This document shows positions 9,808 to 18,059 of a DNA stretch of 64,000 nt, piece after piece. Origin of the DNA: Fidelibacterota bacterium (lineage in GTDB: Bacteria > Fidelibacterota > Marinisomatia > Marinisomatales > UBA1611); NCBI GenBank assembly GCA_002708715.1, contig PAPB01000028.1, forward strand, positions 58,590 through 122,589. The letters are read 5' to 3'. The position numbers and the translations under genes are program-made. Below the pieces are notes generated by a model, which saw only the letters and a list, made by a program, of their open reading frames with translations, was not told the DNA's origin and did not search any database. The stretch's first letter is position 1. Each line of letters starts with the position of its first letter.

Positions 9808-10936
9808 GTTGAATTAAATGTTGTTTAATATTTTTTTTACTTTTAACACCCACAATCAATACACTTCCCGATACAATCAACATACAAATGGAAGCCACTA
9901 ATAGACTGTAATGTTCTTTTTTATATAAACTCCCATCACCTATCTCTGGAATAGGGATTGGAGCAAATGGTATTTTAAACTGTTCCGTAAGCGGTTTAAT
10001 ATTTAAAATATGTAAACCATGCACACCTGAATTTATGAATTTAGAGAACACTCCTTCAATACCTCCTGGCCTACTAATATTCATTAGGTCGGACCTATTC
10101 ACAATACCTGGAGGTAATAATTTTGAATTAAAACTCGTTCCTAAACTTGCAACTCCACCACCCACATTTATAACCGCTTTATAATTTTCAATTGGCAAAT
10201 AGGATGAAAATATATTCAGCCTTGTACTTATATTTTCAGCTAATTTTTTATTTTTAATAAGAGGAATACCATAAGAAGATATATTATCAGTGATAATTTT
10301 CCTACCAGCAGGAGAAAGTAACCTTCCCATATCATTTCGACCACCAATAGAAGCAGCTATACTTTTTGAAATATAAAGTCCATTATCTACTAATGTATAT
10401 TCCATATCTAACCAAGTAAAGTCAGTATGGTTTGCCCCCCACTGTGAAGCGCCCAGGCTCGAAATGATAACTGGTGTAATACCCATTGCTTGGCATGCAG
10501 ACAAAACGGCAAGATTAGCTCCAGGCATTGAACCCGTCATTAATACCGCAACAGTATCATTGGACTTAAGGTTGATTTGGACCATAAGGTCAACAATGAC
10601 TGCAGAAAAGTTTGGATCTAAAGTTGTTAATTTTGAGTCTAAATCTCCTTCATCAGTTGTTATCAAACTAAAAGGACTACCCACTAAACCAGTTTCATTA
10701 GGATCATTTTCAATGTCAACGAAAACACCTTTTTCCATTCTTTGATTTTTAAGTATTTGCATAGCATCATTCATCAAATTTGCAGCAATGATTTTTTGGT
10801 CATAAGAGTTAGATTTTTCTATAACTTTATAATTAATTGTAATTATAAAGCATAAAAGCGCTAAAATTGATAACCAAACAAGAGTTGATGTTTTTTGAAT
10901 CGCTGGAATAAATGGCTGTTTTTTATAATTGTTCAA
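9785..10936 (-). CDS. pgsW: Poly-gamma-glutamate system protein (PgsW-type)
   Basis: The protein matches my recollection of the poly-gamma-glutamate system family found beside PgsB and PgsC in bacteria without the Bacillus-type PgsA. It has an N-terminal membrane segment (about 14-35), a central globular domain with VLMTGSMPGANLAVLSA, SSLGASQWGAN and the conserved stretch SIGGRNDMGRLLSPAGR, and a C-terminal membrane segment followed by a short basic tail. The chosen start is the TTG at 10936, which overlaps the pgsC stop and has a purine-rich GGTGGGG six bases upstream. The frame stays open to an ATG at 10969, which would add 11 residues and overlap pgsC by 47 bases. Its exact biochemical role is unknown; it probably helps polymer synthesis or transfer at the inner membrane. 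Confidence 0.82.
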   Translation of the reverse strand: MNNYKKQPFIPAIQKTSTLVWLSILALLCFIITINYKVIEKSNSYDQKIIAANLMNDAMQILKNQRMEKGVFVDIENDPNETGLVGSPFSLITTDEGDLDSKLTTLDPNFSAVIVDLMVQINLKSNDTVAVLMTGSMPGANLAVLSACQAMGITPVIISSLGASQWGANHTDFTWLDMEYTLVDNGLYISKSIAASIGGRNDMGRLLSPAGRKIITDNISSYGIPLIKNKKLAENISTRLNIFSSYLPIENYKAVINVGGGVASLGTSFNSKLLPPGIVNRSDLMNISRPGGIEGVFSKFINSGVHGLHILNIKPLTEQFKIPFAPIPIPEIGDGSLYKKEHYSLLVASICMLIVSGSVLIVGVKSKKNIKQHLIQHEPDSLL

Positions 10937-11372
10937 ATAAAACCCCACCAAAAAGTAAAATAATTGCAAGTTTTACTATCACAGCCGTAAGGATTACCAC
11001 TGAAAGAGTTCTTATAACACCCTGTCTATCCATCCAATTTGCTATTAACCCTGGTATAATATTACCAATAACAGCTACAGAACCTATTTCTGATGGTATA
11101 AAAATAAAATTTCTAGATAAAAAACCGAAAAAGAAACCTAAGATCAAAGCTAAAACAATTCGTCTTTTCCCATATAAAAATACTTTTTTCCCTAATATTT
11201 GTATTATTGCCCACACTATTATTGCAACAACAAATGTTATAATAATTTGAAGTGGTTGATGCAAATATAATGATATATAGCCTGGAACAATAATTCCTCC
11301 TGCTGTAACACCCAGTGTCTCAGATAACAAAAGACTTAAAATAATACCGAGACCTATAGTGACTTCATCCAT
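10923..11372 (-). CDS. pgsC: Poly-gamma-glutamate biosynthesis protein PgsC/CapC
   Basis: A 149-residue integral membrane protein with about four or five hydrophobic segments. It has the typical PgsC opening (GLGIILSLLLSETLGVTAGGIIVPGYISLYL) and the later conserved GSVAVIGNIIPGLIANWMDRQG. PgsC partners with PgsB to form the membrane enzyme that polymerises glutamate through the gamma-carboxyl group using ATP. Its start overlaps the pgsB stop by 8 bases, and its end overlaps the pgsW start. Family length is about 150, so the gene is complete. Confidence 0.9.
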   Translation of the reverse strand: MDEVTIGLGIILSLLLSETLGVTAGGIIVPGYISLYLHQPLQIIITFVVAIIVWAIIQILGKKVFLYGKRRIVLALILGFFFGFLSRNFIFIPSEIGSVAVIGNIIPGLIANWMDRQGVIRTLSVVILTAVIVKLAIILLFGGVLFEQL

Positions 11373-12546
11373 TATACTTATACTCTGAAACTTTTTTTAA
11401 AATTTCTTGGCCCGCGCCTACTTGATTTCCGATAGCATAAATCAACGTATTATGCGGTAGATTTCTAAATTTTGATATTACCTCTTCAATTGGATTTTCT
11501 AATCCAATAATTTCAATATTAGTTTTTGGAGAATGGTTTATAAAACTATCAACAGTTTTTTTGACTTTATCACCTCTTATAAAAAAATAATCTGGTTTAA
11601 TTTCCTGCAAAGTTAATTCAATCATCTGCATAGTCCTTGAAGGCCTATCATCTCTAGAGTTAAAAAAAATACAGGTGCCGTCACTATTAACATATCGATC
11701 CATAATAAATTTCCATATTTGTAAAGTTGAGACAGGATCATTTGCAGCCATACCATTTATAAATTGAAGTTTCTTATTATTTAGATTAAGTGTCCACGCA
11801 ATTAATGCACCCACATCTGGTTGGACTTTATACATTCCTTTAAGAGCAGTGACGCGGTTTACCCCTGCCTGATGGCAAACATCAAGTGCAACAGCAATAT
11901 TTGATGGATGCTCCATGTAATGGAATCGATCTAACTCTACTTGTTTAATAGTAGATTCATCTGATTTAATAAATAAAGAACCATTATCATCTGCAATTTC
12001 TTTTAAAATTTCAGGTTTTTGATCTTCCCCCGTTATCAGAACACTATCAATAGGTACTGTATTACAAAGAGAACGAGCTACATCGTCCTCTGTTGGCCCC
12101 ATCTCATCTAAGTGATCAGGCCTAACATTTGTGATCACACCTATATGAGACTTTACCATTTGATGTTCTGCAATCCACTGATACTGAGGCTGAACAGCCA
12201 TACATTCTATAACGACAGCATCAGGTTTTTGTGATGCAAAATAACTCAATAAACGAACCTGCTCTCCTATGGATGGCAAACGCAAACGATGAATAATACG
12301 ATCTTTACCTTCTGAATCAATAACCCTTGGGGCAGTACCAGTTGTCTTAGCAAAAGTTCGTAAACCACCTTCTCTCAAACCTGCAGCAACTAGGCGGGTA
12401 ACACTAGACTTACCTCTTGTACCATTAACATGAATACGTAGAGGAATCGAAGATAATGATTTTAAATGGAATTGATATTCGAGGATACCTGCTATACATA
12501 ATGCAAAGACTAAGGAACCCAAAACAATAAGGGGCATAATTGTCAT
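11365..12546 (-). CDS. pgsB: Poly-gamma-glutamate synthase PgsB/CapB
   Basis: A 393-residue ATP-dependent amide ligase of the Mur-ligase-like family. One membrane anchor (about 4-24) is followed by the P-loop NGTRGKSSVTR (about 41-51), the GTAPRVI segment, and the conserved NVRPDHLDEMGPTEDDVA and NSRDDRPSRTMQM motifs. This is the catalytic subunit that activates and links glutamate residues; with PgsC it makes poly-gamma-glutamate or a related polymer. The gene begins 22 bases after the upstream dockerin-tailed protease and is coupled to pgsC. No PgsA/CapA-type protein or hydrolase is in the cluster. In a Gram-negative cell the product must also cross the outer membrane, and the accompanying barrel gene may serve that step (inference). 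Confidence 0.93.
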   Translation of the reverse strand: MTIMPLIVLGSLVFALCIAGILEYQFHLKSLSSIPLRIHVNGTRGKSSVTRLVAAGLREGGLRTFAKTTGTAPRVIDSEGKDRIIHRLRLPSIGEQVRLLSYFASQKPDAVVIECMAVQPQYQWIAEHQMVKSHIGVITNVRPDHLDEMGPTEDDVARSLCNTVPIDSVLITGEDQKPEILKEIADDNGSLFIKSDESTIKQVELDRFHYMEHPSNIAVALDVCHQAGVNRVTALKGMYKVQPDVGALIAWTLNLNNKKLQFINGMAANDPVSTLQIWKFIMDRYVNSDGTCIFFNSRDDRPSRTMQMIELTLQEIKPDYFFIRGDKVKKTVDSFINHSPKTNIEIIGLENPIEEVISKFRNLPHNTLIYAIGNQVGAGQEILKKVSEYKYNG

Positions 12547-12568
12547 TACACTTGATAGACTTTTCTAG

Positions 12569-15500
12569 TTATTGCACATATCCCATGATCATCTGAATCA
12601 AGGATATAAGGTCCATAACATTTACCATGCCGTCACCATTAATATCCCCAAAAAAAGGATTGACCTGGCCATCATAGCCCAAATTATAATCTACTAACAA
12701 CATAAGATCGTAAATATCAACAACCTCATCATGATTAAGATCACCTTCAAGACGAATATCGCTACCACGAGTAGTAATTAAAATAGCTCTTTCATCACCC
12801 AATTCCATAGCTGCAGGGTGATATTCATTATCAAAGGTATATTGAAGACCTCTGGTCATTGTATGATCTTCTATACCAACACTACAATAGTTTCCATGTA
12901 TCTGATCCCAGCTGTATGATCCATATGAAGTATTATTAAAATCTTTATATTGTAATAAAATTTCACCATCCCCAGTTGGAGTAATGTAATAGCTAGGATC
13001 ATAAAGAACCGCTTGAAATGTTTCCAATGAATTATTTTGATATGTTCTAACACCAGACCATTCAACATAAAACTTTTTCTCTATTTGATCAAACCAAGTA
13101 TACACTCTACCACCATTGGAGGTCTTTAGGTCATCCCAAAAAACTGCAATCATCGGTGAAGGTCCTCCAACACCAGGTATTTGATAATTACGGAATGATT
13201 CCATACTAGTTTGACCCATTGCTATCCAACCATTTGAACAAATACTTATTTGGTCATAGTCTTGGCCATAAAATCTAAATGTGAAAGGTAAATTTATCGT
13301 TTCTACATCATCCTGATTATTACCACTGTCCGTTAGAGAATTTAAATACGTTCCAGGTCCTCCTTCTCTATCATCAATTTCTATCCAATTATATGTTGGC
13401 GCTAGCACATAATTGATATCCTCATTATCATAAATATAATAACCATAATCATCTGGACCAACTGGATCAAATACAGTTGGAGTTCCTATCTGTATAGGTA
13501 CTATAGAATTTGATGAGTATCCATCCGCTGTTTCAATATTTACTATGAGATGTGCCACAGTTCCAGGTAAAGTTTCCTCAAGTGTGCTCACCTCAAAATA
13601 ATCATTCCCATTAAAAGATGTTCCTCCAGAAGTAACAGAAGACCATGTACCAGTGTTATCTATTATTTCAACAAATGGAGATGCACATGTTATTGTTGCA
13701 GAAACAGATAGGGCATTTGTTTCACCATCATTTTTCAACCCTATTTTTACATAAGATGACTCTCCTGGTGTTAGGACATCACTAGCAGAACCAATAACAT
13801 CTACATCATAAGCACTTAAATTATTACCTGAAACTTTAATATCAAGGTAACCACTAAATGTGTTACCTACATCATCAGTGAAATCTACCTGCAACCCAAG
13901 ATCAGACTCATCTGGGATACCATCCATTAGATATACAACAAATGGTGTACTTCCTCCAAGTGTTTGTCCTGCAGTGATATTTCCAAATTCTATCGTTGAA
14001 CTTTCGGCATCTATATTAACATAACTACTAACTGATGATAAATTTGCGATAACATTATTAGCATCCTCTGATCCATAATTATTTGCACTAATATAAATTT
14101 CAAGAGTTTCACCACTGTTAGCAATCATATTACCATTACCATTTGAACTTCCCGAATTATCATCATCAATAGTGTATGGTGACTGTGCAAGATTAACAGA
14201 GACACCTGGGTCATAAATCTGGAATGAGCTCTGGTAAGGATAATGATTTTTCTTGGTCACAGTTACTAACACCTCACCTGTTTGAGAAGATGTAATCGGA
14301 ACCCGAGCAAATCCTTGGCTATTCGTATGTTTAGATTCAAAAATTTCATCACCCATCAGTATTGTAACCCAAGCATTTTCTACAGGGCCATTGTCTTTAT
14401 CAACTGTGATATCAATATAATTTGTTCCTTTTGAGACTGCGTAAGAATGCGTTACAGTTGTCATTTCTGGATAATCAGTCCACATCTGCAATGACGACTC
14501 ACCCATAAGATTGTTCCAATGAGTGAAAATGTCACAATAATTATTAGGATTAGATGAATAAGTATTATAGAGCATCATCTTTCCATACATCAAGGCTGCA
14601 CCAGGTGTCTCTAATCCTTCGATAAATGTTCCATAGTAGAACCCCATATCAACAATATTATTAAACATTGTATGAGTTCCTAGAGTAGCAGTACCAATAC
14701 ACACAACCGAACCTTTTGGGTTAGAAGAGGTACCAGCTCTAATAAAAGATTCAATAAGCGATTCACTTCCTGAAGCGAAAGAACCTGTGCCACATGTAAT
14801 TACAGTCGCTACAGGCAGCATAAAACCATTGGAAGTACTGTTCACATCACTGCCACCAAAACCACTTACACCGTAATATCCTCTATAATTAAAGAATCCA
14901 ACTCCATCATTAATACCTGAAACCATCTGGCTTGCAAAAGAACCACCGTATACTGTATTTACTTCTTCAAAACCTGAAAGATCCAATATTTCATTGATAT
15001 GTTCATTTGTAATAACGCATGAGACACCAGATGTATTTGGATCCCCTACTAAGCAGGCACGTTGAAACCAATTTTCATTCATATATGGATTTGACTCGTA
15101 ATTCAGAGTTTTACTTATGATAGTATTAAGATGACTGCTTGTAGAGAAAGATATCCTACCTATAAAAACTTCTGGATATGGGTCGCTACCTTCAAGGGTG
15201 GTGTAAGGGTGATCACCTTCACCATTATAGCCACTATATGACTCTGACCAAGTAGGAATATCATAGCTCCCATCTGCATCGCCAACAATGGTAACATGAA
15301 CAGGAGGATTATCCCAATTTTCATAAGCATCATCAATGTAATTCTTAAGATTATTTCTATTGTTTACAATATTTGATGATGAAACATACTGCACATCATA
15401 CCCGACTCTTTTTTTCCAGTCCATTAGCTGCTCAACTGTTCCAAAAAGATTTCCAATATTGTTTGGCAATACATATAGAATCGCTGGTCTTTGGTATTCT

Positions 15501-16156
15501 AGATTATCTCTATTGAGACTATTGTAATTAATAATTAATGACTCATAAAGGGACTCAAAAGCTCTTGAACGCTTTTCAGGAACAAAAGGCATTTCTGCAA
15601 TTCCATTTTCAATTAATTCAATCTCTAAATCTTCAATAACTGTTAAAATTTTCGTAACAGGATTATACTGAAATGGAGTAATAGATACCTGAACCATTGT
15701 TATGTCTCTAAAAATTATTGGTTCAGAAACAGTAGCAATATTTTCTGGAAATAATGCATCCTGACTGTAAACTTCACCCTCAGCACCATCTCCAACAGGC
15801 TCATTATCCCAACTATTAAAAGGTAAAATATCCACATTATCATATATTTGGGTTTGTTCAATCGTCACCTGCGCAGAGAATGCTTTACCTGGTTCTACAG
15901 CATAAAAAGTAGATACCGTAGGTAAATAAGGTTGTCCTGGTTCAGATATTGAACCGGCATCATTCATCTCAGGTTTTGTATACGATATGCCATCATTTAC
16001 AATCTGCTTGAGTTCATAACCAGGATTATTATAACGTATCTGTTTTTCAATACTTGTTATATTAAATCCATTAAACTTTTCTGGTGCAATACCCTCAGCA
16101 GAAAAAGCTATAGTGAAAACTAGTAAAGCCAAAAACTGTTTTTTTATATTTTTCAT
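12569..16156 (-). CDS. Gingipain-like C25 peptidase with dockerin tail
   Basis: A 1195-residue exported protein. Signal peptide (about 1-20), C25-type propeptide (about 30-195) ending near the basic stretch PEKRSR, and a catalytic-type domain (about 222-600) containing VTIVGDADG, EVFIGRIS, NYRGYYG (423-429) and ITCGTGSF with candidate nucleophile Cys455. The catalytic His of a GHG motif is replaced (Tyr427). Ig-like beta-sandwiches follow (about 600-890), then a sandwich at about 905-1130 with FYGQDYDQISICSNGWI. The C-terminus (about 1135-1195) is a type I dockerin with two EF-hand-like calcium loops (GDLNHDEVVDIYDL and GDINGDGMVNVMDL) instead of a T9SS sorting domain. It lies 12 bases after pilD and 22 before pgsB, bridging the pilus and polymer genes. 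Protease activity is uncertain. Confidence 0.88.
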   Translation of the reverse strand: MKNIKKQFLALLVFTIAFSAEGIAPEKFNGFNITSIEKQIRYNNPGYELKQIVNDGISYTKPEMNDAGSISEPGQPYLPTVSTFYAVEPGKAFSAQVTIEQTQIYDNVDILPFNSWDNEPVGDGAEGEVYSQDALFPENIATVSEPIIFRDITMVQVSITPFQYNPVTKILTVIEDLEIELIENGIAEMPFVPEKRSRAFESLYESLIINYNSLNRDNLEYQRPAILYVLPNNIGNLFGTVEQLMDWKKRVGYDVQYVSSSNIVNNRNNLKNYIDDAYENWDNPPVHVTIVGDADGSYDIPTWSESYSGYNGEGDHPYTTLEGSDPYPEVFIGRISFSTSSHLNTIISKTLNYESNPYMNENWFQRACLVGDPNTSGVSCVITNEHINEILDLSGFEEVNTVYGGSFASQMVSGINDGVGFFNYRGYYGVSGFGGSDVNSTSNGFMLPVATVITCGTGSFASGSESLIESFIRAGTSSNPKGSVVCIGTATLGTHTMFNNIVDMGFYYGTFIEGLETPGAALMYGKMMLYNTYSSNPNNYCDIFTHWNNLMGESSLQMWTDYPEMTTVTHSYAVSKGTNYIDITVDKDNGPVENAWVTILMGDEIFESKHTNSQGFARVPITSSQTGEVLVTVTKKNHYPYQSSFQIYDPGVSVNLAQSPYTIDDDNSGSSNGNGNMIANSGETLEIYISANNYGSEDANNVIANLSSVSSYVNIDAESSTIEFGNITAGQTLGGSTPFVVYLMDGIPDESDLGLQVDFTDDVGNTFSGYLDIKVSGNNLSAYDVDVIGSASDVLTPGESSYVKIGLKNDGETNALSVSATITCASPFVEIIDNTGTWSSVTSGGTSFNGNDYFEVSTLEETLPGTVAHLIVNIETADGYSSNSIVPIQIGTPTVFDPVGPDDYGYYIYDNEDINYVLAPTYNWIEIDDREGGPGTYLNSLTDSGNNQDDVETINLPFTFRFYGQDYDQISICSNGWIAMGQTSMESFRNYQIPGVGGPSPMIAVFWDDLKTSNGGRVYTWFDQIEKKFYVEWSGVRTYQNNSLETFQAVLYDPSYYITPTGDGEILLQYKDFNNTSYGSYSWDQIHGNYCSVGIEDHTMTRGLQYTFDNEYHPAAMELGDERAILITTRGSDIRLEGDLNHDEVVDIYDLMLLVDYNLGYDGQVNPFFGDINGDGMVNVMDLISLIQMIMGYVQ

Positions 16157-16168
16157 TACTCTCTCTTA

Positions 16169-16810
16169 TCAAATAATCAATAGATGAAACAATTCTGGGT
16201 AGTAAAAACTACCTACATATATACCCGTACCTGCAACAGATAAAAACGGAGCCATTGGCATTGCCCTATCCTTATCAAATCCTTTTACTAAAGAAACGAC
16301 TATCCACACCAATAAACTCAATACCGAAGCTAAAAATAAAGTAATAGCCATTCTCATAGGCCCTAACCAAGCCCCAAGAATTATACCCATTTGAATATCA
16401 CCATATCCCATGCCCTGTCGCTTTGTGATCAACCATAAAAGACCCATGATCATTAATGGTATAATAGCGCCCACAAATATACCCCACAGAGCAGATGATA
16501 TATAAATGCTTTTTTTAAAAATTGCAGCAGTTAAAATCACAAAGCCAAACAGTATATAAACAAGAGGAATTTGCATTGTGTTATAATCAACAAAAGCTAT
16601 CCCAATCAGAATCATAACAACGAGTGAAAATATTACTGCTTCAAATAATGGTAAATTTAAAAATGACCATAGCCAAGGTAAGGGACAAATTATTTCTAAT
16701 AAAAAATTATTATAATGGATCTTATATCCTTCGATATCAAGCCAGTTAATACTGAATTTCAATAGAAAGCCACATAAAAATCCAATAATGATTGACAATA
16801 CATATTCCAT
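16169..16810 (-). CDS. pilD: Prepilin peptidase, short form (PilD-like, A24)
   Basis: A 213-residue multi-spanning membrane aspartyl peptidase that would cleave the leader of the pilins encoded upstream. Both catalytic aspartates of the A24 family are visible: Asp75 in FVDYNTMQIP and Asp138 in GMGYGDIQMG. The cytoplasmic cysteine-containing domain of full-length PilD (two CxxC pairs, zinc-binding, needed for N-methylation) is missing; only a single cysteine remains in that region. The protein is accordingly shorter than the usual 250-290 residues. It starts one base after the pilC stop, so its place in the pilus operon is secure. It may therefore cleave but not methylate pilins (inference). 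Confidence 0.88.
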   Translation of the reverse strand: MEYVLSIIIGFLCGFLLKFSINWLDIEGYKIHYNNFLLEIICPLPWLWSFLNLPLFEAVIFSLVVMILIGIAFVDYNTMQIPLVYILFGFVILTAAIFKKSIYISSALWGIFVGAIIPLMIMGLLWLITKRQGMGYGDIQMGIILGAWLGPMRMAITLFLASVLSLLVWIVVSLVKGFDKDRAMPMAPFLSVAGTGIYVGSFYYPELFHLLII

Positions 16811-16811
16811 A

Positions 16812-18059
16812 TTAGAGCCCTGATTGAAGCGCAGACCCTAAATGGAATACAGGTAAATATGTCAATACGACCATTAAGGCTATTATACCACCCACTAATA
16901 AAATTAAAAGTGGCTCAATCAAAGTAGTCATCCTTTCAACAAGAGCATCTACTTGTTTTTGATAATAATCAGCAGCTCTATCTAAAAGATCATCAAGCTC
17001 ACCCGTATCCTCACCTGTAGATGCTAATTGAAGTAAGATTGAGGGGAATACTTCTGTTCTACGAAGAGCAGTCGAAATATTATATCCATCCCTAATCAAA
17101 TCCGACGCATCATCTATAGCCTTGGCGTATACCCTATTATCCACCACCTTTCTAAGTAAGGCTGTCGTTTCCAATACTGGAACACCTGCGCCAATAAGAA
17201 TACCAAAAGTTTTACAAAACTTATTTAATATAGACTGCTCAATTAACGAGCCAAAGACTGGTATTTTTAGTTTAATTGTATCTAGCGTAAAACCACCTCT
17301 TTGCGTTTTAGAGATAAGCCAGATAGTTGAAAAAGTAAGAAAAATCACAAAAGATAGAAAACCTACATTCGCACCAAACCAGTTACTTAAATCAATCATC
17401 TGCCTTGTTGCGGCAGGAAGTCCAGCACCCAATTGAGAATAAACCTGAGAGAATTTCGGGATAATCACAAGTAACATCACCATAAGCATTCCAATTAAAA
17501 ATAAGATCATGAATATAGGGTAGTTCATTGCTGATTTGACTTTGCGACGAGTATCATCTAAGTTTTCTAAATATGATGATAGCTGCTCTAGTATTTCATT
17601 AAGGTTACCGCTTACCTCTCCTGCTTTTACCATAGCTATAAATAGAGTATTAAAAACACCTGGATGCCTAGCTAACGACTCTGAGAGGTTTAAACCTTTT
17701 CTAATATTTTCACTTACACTGGTTAAAACTCGTTTAAACTTGCGATGCTTTTCTTCCGCACCAAGACTCTGTATAGCTCTTTCTAGGGTAAGCCCAGCAG
17801 AAAACATTGTCGCTAACTGTCTAGTGAAAAAAACTATATTAGATAATGGGATTCTATTTTTTGCCTTTTCAATAGATAATTGTATTTCATCAAGAAAAGG
17901 TCCGAGAAAATCAAAAGTGTCATCTGTCTCCTTTAGTGATATAACCATCTGTCCATTTGCGGACAGTTTTTGTATCGCACCGTCAAGTGAATCAGCTCTT
18001 ATTTCACCTTCCTTACGATTTCCTTCGCTATCTTTAGTTAAATAATTAAATATGGCCAC
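16812..18059 (-). CDS. pilC: Type IV pilus inner-membrane platform protein PilC
   Basis: A 415-residue protein with two T2SF (GspF) domains, about 75-195 and 275-400. Each starts with the typical FTRQLATMFSAGLTLERA or FCKTFGILIGAGVPVLETT segment and ends in hydrophobic helices. PilC is the inner-membrane platform on which the PilB and PilT motors act. The length fits the family (about 400). It follows pilB directly with no gap and precedes pilD by one base. Confidence 0.95.
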   Translation of the reverse strand: MAIFNYLTKDSEGNRKEGEIRADSLDGAIQKLSANGQMVISLKETDDTFDFLGPFLDEIQLSIEKAKNRIPLSNIVFFTRQLATMFSAGLTLERAIQSLGAEEKHRKFKRVLTSVSENIRKGLNLSESLARHPGVFNTLFIAMVKAGEVSGNLNEILEQLSSYLENLDDTRRKVKSAMNYPIFMILFLIGMLMVMLLVIIPKFSQVYSQLGAGLPAATRQMIDLSNWFGANVGFLSFVIFLTFSTIWLISKTQRGGFTLDTIKLKIPVFGSLIEQSILNKFCKTFGILIGAGVPVLETTALLRKVVDNRVYAKAIDDASDLIRDGYNISTALRRTEVFPSILLQLASTGEDTGELDDLLDRAADYYQKQVDALVERMTTLIEPLLILLVGGIIALMVVLTYLPVFHLGSALQSGL

